Shown here: positions 40,892-45,928 of the stretch, piece after piece | Layout: every line of letters starts with the position of its first letter | Numbering within the stretch: the stretch's first letter is position 1 | Virus record (IMG/VR): IMGVR_UViG_3300036760_000512 | Coordinates: 1-45,928 of that record | Reading direction: 5' to 3' (one strand) | Length of the DNA: 45,928 bases | Source of the DNA: a virus | Program-made: the position numbers and the translations under genes | Notes under the pieces: generated by a model | Databases searched by the model: none | What the model saw: only the letters and a program-made list of their open reading frames with translations | What the model was told of the DNA's origin: nothing

Positions 40892-42395
40892 AACCAGTCA
40901 CTCCCCGAATGGCTAGAAGTTTGGATTCTGCGTCTGCTTCTTCCTCAGCGGCAGACTCTTTGCGCCCTGTCCGATAGAGCTGTGCGCCGTGTGCTAGTGC
41001 ATCAATTTCATCCCAGTTATGTTCCGCAAGTTGCGGGAAGAGTTGAATCTGGCCGATGAGGGTGATGTGACTAGCTAGGACAAACAACCGCTTGGATCGG
41101 AGAGGCGTATCAAGTGCGGTGCGTATCCGGTGCTCTTTCCGAACATTCTTATGCTTTAAGTGCTCAAGGCGGTAGAATCGCTGCTCCTTGTGGCACTTCT
41201 TCTCGAAGTAGTACATCGTGTTCTGCTGTCCAGCGTCCTCGAGTCCAACGCAACGTGGGTGCCAGATCGTGCAGAGCGCCCAGATTGCGTCAATGAGCTG
41301 ATCGGGCGAAGGGCGTCCAGAGTAAATGTCAAGCACGAAGATCTCATTCGTCGGTGAGACTCCATGCACGATGACTGCAGCCTTGTCGGGTGCGAGCTTC
41401 TTTCCCGAATTGGGGTCCACTGTGATGATTACATCGAGCTCACTGAGTTTCCACTTCTTGTGCTCTCCGGTAAGCGAGTCCACAAAGTGCACTGAGCGCT
41501 CAGCATCGAACACAAAGTTCTGCAGAAGTCCGGTCGGCCAGTCAAGTCCGCCCCGCCCTATGGGGTTGTTCATATAGTCGTGCGCCCAAGTCTCGGGCGT
41601 TTCTGCCATAATGCGGAGCAGACTCTCGGTGCTGATCTTCGGAAAGATCGTCCGACCATCCTCGAAAGGCTCACGCACGAACACCTTGAGTTGATCCCCG
41701 AAGCGTGTCATCACAGCGGCGTACACATCACTCATCGTCTTGCGGGTACCGTAGAAATCGAGCGGCCCATCTGGGCGGTCGAGGAGTCCGACGAGATCCT
41801 CCGTCCAGCGAATTGCCTTTTTCATCTCTACGTCGGACTCTTTCGCTCGGTTCCCCGCAAGGTCGTCGCACTTGATGTGCGTAAAGTGTTGCGAAACCTT
41901 CGTACCACCCACGCCAAGGACCGTCCACGTTGACTCTTTGTATGCGGAGGAGCGGCTGACGGATGCGCTGTCGATTGACCAGTCTGCTCCTGGACCCGCC
42001 CGTCGCTCCGGTAGCAATTCGGGGAAGAGCATCGCCAGGAGGCTGCCGTTGTCCCAATGTGCTTTGATCTCCTTCAGGAACCCTGCTGCATTATCGAAGA
42101 CTTCATTCGCAATGAGAATTCGCGTGTGTTCGGGATTCGCTACGGTGAGACGAATGCTGTCACTAATGGTGCAGATTGTTGACTTCAGGAACCCACGCGG
42201 CATCAGCACCATACGCCGATTGGCTGGCTCATCCGTAATGAAGTGACAGAGCGCACCGTGCGTCGTCTCTGCCACTTGATCGTAGCCCAGGACTGTCTGA
42301 GACATGAAGAACAGATCCGTCTGTGCTAGCCGGCGAAGGTGCTCAAGTTGGGCAGGGCTGAGTTCTTGAAACCGTTCGACAGCTTCGCCCGTCAT
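40845..42395 (-). CDS. terL: Terminase large subunit
   Basis: A 516-residue protein. ATPase: Walker A-like LMPRGFLKST (64-73) and Walker B HIKCDDLAGN (D177/D178). The nuclease domain has VIITVDPNSGK (D327 as the first metal acid), GLEDAGQQN and EIDALAHG as the second and third acids. Length fits. It pumps DNA into the prohead and cuts it. Start ATG 42395 overlaps the endolysin stop by four bases. The N terminus has an SPAQLEHLRRLAQTDLFFM run typical of this terminase type. Confidence 0.92.
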   Translation of the reverse strand: MTGEAVERFQELSPAQLEHLRRLAQTDLFFMSQTVLGYDQVAETTHGALCHFITDEPANRRMVLMPRGFLKSTICTISDSIRLTVANPEHTRILIANEVFDNAAGFLKEIKAHWDNGSLLAMLFPELLPERRAGPGADWSIDSASVSRSSAYKESTWTVLGVGGTKVSQHFTHIKCDDLAGNRAKESDVEMKKAIRWTEDLVGLLDRPDGPLDFYGTRKTMSDVYAAVMTRFGDQLKVFVREPFEDGRTIFPKISTESLLRIMAETPETWAHDYMNNPIGRGGLDWPTGLLQNFVFDAERSVHFVDSLTGEHKKWKLSELDVIITVDPNSGKKLAPDKAAVIVHGVSPTNEIFVLDIYSGRPSPDQLIDAIWALCTIWHPRCVGLEDAGQQNTMYYFEKKCHKEQRFYRLEHLKHKNVRKEHRIRTALDTPLRSKRLFVLASHITLIGQIQLFPQLAEHNWDEIDALAHGAQLYRTGRKESAAEEEADAESKLLAIRGVTGYGSSYVRRSPLTLHR

Positions 42396-42832
42396 GCGGG
42401 GTTATCTACAGCCACCCAGATACAACGAGCGGGCCGTACATCCTCTGTGCGGTCAATATGAAGTGAACCGTTCTTATACATTCCGATGCGCTGACAGCCG
42501 AGGGCTCGCGCCGCATCCATGATCTCGAAGCGCGCGGCGTTCCAGTTCCGATCCTCTGGCGTTGGCTTTATGCCAATGTCTACGGCATTGCAGATCGCAT
42601 CGGTGTGTGCAGAGTCCATGGCGCCTCCGACAGCCTTGTTGTGTGCGGCTGTGCGGTAGCTGGAACTAATATGCATCGGCACACCTGCAGCCTTCCGCAC
42701 TTCCACGAGCCAAAGCATAAACTCCCAACCCATGCGAGTGGGGACTGTGAACTCGCCCGGTAGGAAGTAGTCTGCAATGGCATCCCAGTCTGCCTTGCCC
42801 ATTACCCGGGAGGAGAATTTGCTCGGCTTCAT
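42392..42832 (-). CDS. M15-type peptidase endolysin
   Basis: A 146-residue protein. SSSYRTAAHNKAVGGAMDSA, H76, NAVDIGI (D85) and GSLHIDRTE (H125) are the H...D...H zinc ligands of the peptidase M15A/VanY-like endolysin family; the C terminus ends in the usual RPARCIW. It cuts peptide stems of peptidoglycan. No signal peptide, so export needs the holin candidate. ATGA-type overlap with the small-terminase candidate. Confidence 0.85.
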   Translation of the reverse strand: MKPSKFSSRVMGKADWDAIADYFLPGEFTVPTRMGWEFMLWLVEVRKAAGVPMHISSSYRTAAHNKAVGGAMDSAHTDAICNAVDIGIKPTPEDRNWNAARFEIMDAARALGCQRIGMYKNGSLHIDRTEDVRPARCIWVAVDNPA

Positions 42833-43731
42833 GCGACACGCTCCTGAGTTGAGGGCTGCGGGGCTGCCACTGGATAGGTACTGAGGGAGGTTCCAGCAGT
42901 CGTTTCGGGGTGCCCAGTCCCTGACGGCAGGCCCAATGGGGCAGCCTCACTATCCAGCAGCACGGGCACCTGAGCCGCGATGCCCGAAGGCGTCAAGACT
43001 TGGGTGCCGTCCTGTACAAAGCTTGTGTAAGGAATCTCACGCCGAGACGCCGCCGCAGCGAGTCCGGCACCCAGGCGCTCTGCGAGATTCGCCGGCATCT
43101 GAATCGAGTGTTTCGTATCGATCTCAATGTGCTTCCGCTCTCCATAGCCTGCGCGGTCGAGCAAGTCCGTGGCGATAGCGTTTCGGAGGCCCGCCTTCTG
43201 GCCGGGATCCCGGACAAGCCCGACTTTGAGGTCAAGCATCTCATGCGCGTAACCCTCGATGCGCTTGCGCGGATCGCTCATGCCGTCGGCGGTATCGCTC
43301 AGCAGGCTGACGTAGAGCTTCGTGGAGTCGGGATGGTTGAGGATGATCCCTACGCGAGTTGTCGTGATATCGTACTTCTCGGCGATCTCGCTCGGCTTGA
43401 GTCCGGCTGCGCGATCGAGAATCATATTCACGTGAAGAGGACTGAGCCGTTGAGGCTCGAAGCTTTTGAGGGCACGTGTCCGAGGCGCTGTCCCTTCGAT
43501 GATCTGTTCCATGAGGGCGGCAGTGCGCGTCGAGACCGGGAGGCTGCGCTCACCGGGAAGCGAGACTGGCTCGCCCAGCTCGCCCGGGGCGTTGAAGTCG
43601 AGCTCGGCATTGGTCCAAATCCCGTCGCTATCGGTGATGAGTCGGCCCGAGGGTCGTGAGAACGACGAAGGTGCCAGGGTCGCTGTTGGCCCTGGGTCCT
43701 CGATCCGACCATCTTCCGGGCTGAGTCTCAT
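42829..43731 (-). CDS. Terminase small subunit candidate
   Basis: A 300-residue protein from ATG 43731; the frame is open to GTG 43800 but no ribosome site is clear for either. The central part (RLSPLHVNMILDRAAGLKPS, EIAEKYDITTTRVGIILNHP) is a helix-turn-helix like those of small terminases, followed by helices, and the last 60 residues are Pro/Ala/Thr-rich. As the first gene of the late arm, before the endolysin and TerL, it most likely recognises the packaging site. Function is inferred from position and HTH. Confidence 0.65.
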   Translation of the reverse strand: MRLSPEDGRIEDPGPTATLAPSSFSRPSGRLITDSDGIWTNAELDFNAPGELGEPVSLPGERSLPVSTRTAALMEQIIEGTAPRTRALKSFEPQRLSPLHVNMILDRAAGLKPSEIAEKYDITTTRVGIILNHPDSTKLYVSLLSDTADGMSDPRKRIEGYAHEMLDLKVGLVRDPGQKAGLRNAIATDLLDRAGYGERKHIEIDTKHSIQMPANLAERLGAGLAAAASRREIPYTSFVQDGTQVLTPSGIAAQVPVLLDSEAAPLGLPSGTGHPETTAGTSLSTYPVAAPQPSTQERVA

Positions 43732-43880
43732 CGTGTGGGGCCAGTGGCGAGGGTGCAAGGGGTGGCGTTGTTGCCGCCCCCTACTCGTGAAATATGGCAC
43801 AAAGGAGGGCGGGACGCAAGGTGGCGGGTGCGAACTCCGGCATGAGCCAACGTGTAGAGGCCTGGAACCTAGAAAATATA

Positions 43881-43895
43881 GGGGATACTATCCCC
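43881..43895. promoter_or_regulatory. Perfect palindrome GGGGATA-C-TATCCCC
   Basis: Two 7-bp arms around one base: operator-like. It overlaps the -10 of a possible - strand promoter, so it could regulate the late arm. Confidence 0.55.
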
Positions 43896-43912
43896 CCGCT
43901 GGGCGCGATCAA
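43885..43912 (-). promoter_or_regulatory. Putative late promoter
   Basis: On the - strand TTGATC (43912-43907), 16 bp spacer, TAGTAT (43890-43885), about 150 bp before the late arm's first start codon. Matches to the sigma70 consensus are 4/6 at each box; a guess only. Confidence 0.3.
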
Positions 43913-43973
43913 GTTTTCCCCTCGGGTCATTCAAATCCAGCGTGGGCCGAGGGGCGTCGAGCATTGGCGCAAA

Positions 43974-44040
43974 GCGAGTCATTCCAACAGAATCGCTCGG
44001 CATTGCGCGAGGCGTTTCCGACAGAATCGCTCGCAATTGC
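43974..44040. repeat. Two tandem 33-34 bp repeats
   Basis: Unit 1 (43974-44006) and unit 2 (44007-44040) both start GCGAG, share ACAGAATCGCTCG and end with ATTGC. A degenerate third unit (about 44041-44072) keeps GATTTGCTCGCAA. Inside each, GCGAG...CTCG gives inverted half-sites. Operator array or iteron-like. Confidence 0.7.
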
Positions 44041-44511
44041 GCCACCCCGCACCGATTTGCTCGCAAACACAGCCAGCGAACAAACCCCGAAGCGCGGCGC
44101 GTAAGGCGCGAACGCCGCCCCGCAGGTCACATTGCCCATCCCGCTGAAACGCCGTCCCTAACTCGTTGCGCCACAACAACTTACAAATATGCAAGATTTC
44201 CCGACAAGCCCGCTCAAGCCCAGCCAGACCCCTCTTTTCCCCGAATACAGGCCGAAGCACCCCTCGATATGCAATCCGTTATGCAGAAAAGAATGCGAGT
44301 AGTGGCAAAAAAGCAACCACCGTCACATTCCTGCTCACTGCCAATCTGTCGTAGGTAGTCGGTGCCAGTTTGACACAACCTGTCCACCATTGGGGACACA
44401 AGGCCTGTCATATTGGCCAGCTTTCGTGGCACAATTCTCGCTGTGCTATAGGGCGTACAGGGCGACGGAAATCGGCTCACGCGGGGTCCACCCCGACTTG
44501 ACAACGGAATA

Positions 44512-44553
44512 GGTACTCGAAACCGAGCCAATTGAGGCTCGTACCTCGATACC
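44512..44553. promoter_or_regulatory. 42-bp dyad symmetry element
   Basis: CGAGCC-AATTGA-GGCTCG forms the core (44524-44541), extended outward by GGTACTCGA (44512-44520) against TCGATACC (44546-44553) with one offset. It lies nine bases after a TTGACA (44498-44503). Operator or cruciform. Confidence 0.6.
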
Positions 44554-44556
44554 GAA

Positions 44557-44585
44557 TTGTAATCTGATCGTAATTGTTACGTAAT
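44557..44585 (+). promoter_or_regulatory. Putative early promoter
   Basis: TTGTAA (44557-44562), 17-bp spacer, CGTAAT (44580-44585) in the AT-richest piece of the control region, 120 bp before the first + gene. Each box matches sigma70 at 4/6. Confidence 0.3.
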
Positions 44586-44660
44586 GATCTTGCAATGAAA
44601 CCCTAATGTTCAGGGTGTAAATTGCGGGGTCGGAGGGGCGGCCATTTGGTCGCCGACGCA

Positions 44661-44676
44661 GGCCGACGTTTCGGCC
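44661..44676 (+). other. Leader hairpin GGCCGA-CGTT-TCGGCC
   Basis: A 6-bp perfect stem with a four-base loop 30 nt upstream of ATG 44706 and 18 nt before its GGGAGG. Could be a transcript 5' stabiliser. Confidence 0.45.
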
Positions 44677-44705
44677 ACAGTTGTTTGACAATTCGGGAGG
44701 TAGTT

Positions 44706-45122
44706 ATGAAGCAGGAAGCTTTCGCCCTTACTCGCAAGGAAATTCCTGATGTCCTCAAGGGTAAGGAAATCCAGATCCATGTTCCGGAAAACGACGAGGA
44801 CTGGGTAAAGTGTCTCGAAAACGGCGATCTGAACCGTCGCAACGAGCTTGCTCGTCGTCAGTACGTTCTCGATCAGCAGCGTGAAGCAGTCGCTGTTGCA
44901 ATCGATGAAGAGGTGGCAAAGTTGCTTGCCACCGGAGACGTGGCTGGCGCGCTCAAAATGGCGCAGGACGCCGCTGACACCTACGTTTCGTCTGGTCGGA
45001 AGGCAGGCGATGGTGGCACCAAGAAGCGCCAAGCGGCGCTGGGCGCGAAGATCGAAGCAGCAGCACTGGACCCAGCGCGGGCGGAAAAAATCCGCAAATT
45101 CCTCGCCAGTCTCGAAGCGTAG
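44706..45122 (+). CDS. First early gene, hypothetical helical protein
   Basis: A 138-residue protein. ATG 44706 is 5 nt after GGGAGG (44695-44700); upstream in-frame codons at 44622 are shadow. Basic and helical (RRNELARRQYVLDQQREAVA; KKRQAALGAKIEAAALDPAR), soluble, no known domain. As the first + gene after the control region, it is likely among the earliest expressed: a host-takeover or regulatory protein is plausible. Confidence 0.75.
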   Translation: MKQEAFALTRKEIPDVLKGKEIQIHVPENDEDWVKCLENGDLNRRNELARRQYVLDQQREAVAVAIDEEVAKLLATGDVAGALKMAQDAADTYVSSGRKAGDGGTKKRQAALGAKIEAAALDPARAEKIRKFLASLEA

Positions 45123-45132
45123 TCGACGGAGG

Positions 45133-45160
45133 GGCCGGGGACAGAACATCGTCTCCGGCC
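45133..45160 (+). terminator. GC-rich hairpin after the first early gene
   Basis: GGCCGGGGAC pairs with GTCTCCGGCC (10 bp with one G-U) around an 8-nt loop, 10 bases after the stop. No U-tract follows, so it may slow or stabilise transcripts and not end them. Confidence 0.5.
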
Positions 45161-45233
45161 TCGCCGTGCTGGTGTGTGGCGGATGTTGCGCCCGCAGGAT
45201 CACACCTGCCACCAGACTGGAGTAGCTGAACAG

Positions 45234-45260
45234 CCAGCACGGTAGATGCCGTGACGCTGG
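45234..45260 (+). other. Leader stem-loop upstream of the small gene
   Basis: CACGG/CCGTG with TAGATG loop, extended by CCAG/CTGG after a small bulge. It ends three bases before dyad copy 8, so the two elements form one structured leader. The rest of 45123-45291 holds no gene. Confidence 0.5.
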
Positions 45261-45262
45261 AA

Positions 45263-45277
45263 ATTACACATTGCAAG
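45263..45277 (+). promoter_or_regulatory. Dyad element copy 8 (ATTACACATTGCAAG)
   Basis: A diverged copy with K replaced by A in the first half-site; the second half-site and following ATACAGGAGG are intact. It places the ribosome site 4 nt from the dyad. Confidence 0.7.
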
Positions 45278-45291
45278 ATACAGGAGGTAGG

Positions 45292-45495
45292 ATGGGATAC
45301 GTTCGCAGACCCTACATCATTGTGCGGATTGGACAGGGCAAGTTTCAGGTTGCCCTGTTCGGCGCATACGTTATGGACAAGCATTTCGACACTCGCGCAC
45401 ACGCTCGCGCATTCGTGGCAAGCGTGCTCCGGGACGCTGATCAGACTCGTCTCTATAAGCTGTACGCTGAACGTGCGCGGGATCAAGTCGAATAG
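45292..45495 (+). CDS. Small basic hypothetical protein
   Basis: A 67-residue protein. ATG 45292 follows AGGAGG (45282-45287). Beta-alpha pattern: VRRPYIIVRIGQGKFQVALF, then a helix with HARAFVASVLRDA and a basic tail. Soluble, unrecognised. It is preceded by dyad copy 8 and followed by a terminator. Confidence 0.75.
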   Translation: MGYVRRPYIIVRIGQGKFQVALFGAYVMDKHFDTRAHARAFVASVLRDADQTRLYKLYAERARDQVE

Positions 45496-45517
45496 TCGGT
45501 ATGCTGGGCAGAATGAA

Positions 45518-45533
45518 CCCCGCGAGAGCGGGG
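45518..45533 (+). terminator. Terminator-like hairpin with GAGA tetraloop
   Basis: CCCCGC-GAGA-GCGGGG, a stable hairpin with a GNRA loop 22 bp after the stop, followed by ACATTTCT. Weak U-tract; it probably ends the first early transcript before the large palindrome. Confidence 0.65.
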
Positions 45534-45556
45534 ACATTTCTACTGCGCGCACCTTT

Positions 45557-45869
45557 CCATCCATCCATCCATCCATCCATCCATCCATCCACGGCGTGGA
45601 TGTACGGGATATCCCCCCCACCTCATCGCCCAAAACCCATCCCACTCTCTCACCGTCGCCCTCTCCGACCATCCCTCTCCGACCACCACTCTACCACTAC
45701 TACTGTCTATATATATAGTGTATATGTAGTAATAGGGGGGGTGTCAGGCAGGGGGAGGTTGGCAGGGGGAGTGGTACAGAGTGGGATGGGTATTCGGCGA
45801 TGGGGGGTGGGTCGGAGGCCGTACATCCACGGCATGGATGGATGGCTGTATGGATGGATGGCTGGATGG
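45557..45869. repeat. Large imperfect palindrome with AT-rich centre
   Basis: The centre is the perfect 12-bp palindrome CTATATATATAG (45707-45718). Left-arm blocks recur inverted on the right at matching distances: the CCAT tract 45557-45590 against ATGG-rich 45834-45869, GTGGATGTACG (45596-45606) against CGTACATCCAC (45820-45830), and CCCATCCCACTCT against AGAGTGGGATGGG. The midpoint of the second pair falls at 45713, on the AT core. The left arm is pyrimidine-rich and the right arm purine-rich with G runs at 45735-45741, 45751-45755 and 45765-45769 (possible G-quadruplex). No gene lies inside. It could be a replication origin, a telomere- or resolution-like site, or a very large terminator. 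Confidence 0.85.
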
Positions 45870-45928
45870 ATGTACCACAGGAATCAAAGCGAGTCTGGAA
45901 ACAGGGTAAGCGTGGGCGGGCTTCATGC
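45802..45928. repeat. Terminal direct repeat, right copy
   Basis: Exact second copy of bases 1-127. It joins the contig ends into a 45801-bp circle and lets the + arm (44706-45495) continue into the gene at 301. Confidence 0.95.

Larger units (their letters stand above)
43732..44705. other. Divergent control region, non-coding
   Basis: A 974-bp gap between the start of the - arm (43731) and the + arm (44706). Reading frames here are not protein-like. It holds the palindrome at 43881-43895, tandem repeats at 43974-44040, degenerate dyads at 44180-44195 and 44589-44600, a GG-N10-GC box at 44427-44442, the 42-bp dyad at 44512-44553, a short ACCCT/AGGGT hairpin (44600-44616) and a hairpin at 44661-44676. 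It probably contains promoters for both arms and may include an origin or packaging site. Confidence 0.7.

Noticed and set aside
43974-44040. CRISPR-like tandem repeats
   Set aside because: Repeats are adjacent, without unique spacers, and only two to three units exist; no cas genes.
43942-44358. 138-residue + strand frame in the control region
   Set aside because: Composition Arg/Pro/His-rich, crosses the tandem repeats, and no Shine-Dalgarno; treated as non-coding.
44427-44442. sigma54-like TGGCAC-N5-TCGCT box
   Set aside because: The GG-N10-GC spacing is right, but there is no enhancer-binding protein gene and one match of this length may be chance.

Overview
This window is one complete, or nearly complete, tailed-phage genome. 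Bases 1-127 are repeated exactly at 45802-45928, so the non-redundant length is 45801 bp. The overlap reads as a circularly closing assembly of a circular, permuted or concatemeric genome. The gene set (terminase large subunit, portal, major capsid protein, P22 gp10-like tail protein, three consecutive large internal-virion candidates, no tape measure, no sheath) points to a short-tailed podovirus. I see no integrase, repressor, excisionase, RNA polymerase or real tRNA, so it looks lytic. The GC-rich coding regions and strong GGAGG-type ribosome sites suggest a bacterial host, which I cannot name.

Layout on the circle: two divergent arms start from a non-coding control region at 43732-44705. 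The + arm runs from 44706 through the contig junction to 18232. It starts with two small genes (44706-45495), followed by a non-coding block (45496-300) that holds a roughly 310-bp imperfect palindrome centred on CTATATATATAG. Next come about 20 small genes joined by ATGA/GTGA overlaps (301-8542), including a DUF932-type protein, a Lar-type restriction-alleviation protein and an inserted HNH endonuclease. The rest of the arm is a replication and recombination block (8555-18232): PD-(D/E)XK nuclease with Fe-S cysteines, GroES-like co-chaperonin, Sak4-like ATPase, DUF669 protein, a second HNH protein, ParB-methyltransferase fusion, uracil-DNA-glycosylase/DNA polymerase A fusion, and a DUF3987-like ATPase.

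The - arm runs from 43731 down to 18428 and carries late genes: small terminase candidate, M15 endolysin, large terminase, two small membrane proteins (lysis candidates), portal, an out-of-frame overlapping gene, scaffold candidate, a duplicated head protein, major capsid protein, a Met/Glu octad-repeat protein, fibre-like repeat proteins, tail proteins, a GNAT-like protein, three large internal virion candidates and a terminal cell-wall-active protein. The arms converge on a strong terminator hairpin at 18389-18424.

The most unusual content is non-coding. (1) A 15-bp dyad, NTTKCA-N3-TGMAAG, occurs at eight intergenic sites on both arms, usually just before a Shine-Dalgarno. (2) Three copies of a roughly 110-140 bp structured repeat end in a hexanucleotide tract and lie about a third of the genome apart (3279-3390, 18245-18381, 34882-35020). 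(3) A large AT-centred palindrome with CCAT/ATGG arms sits at 45557-45869. (4) A tRNA-like acceptor/T-arm minihelix lies at 12604-12634. Together these suggest a phage with an extensive and undescribed cis-acting RNA/DNA control layer. Functions stated for these elements are inference; the sequence relationships are directly visible.
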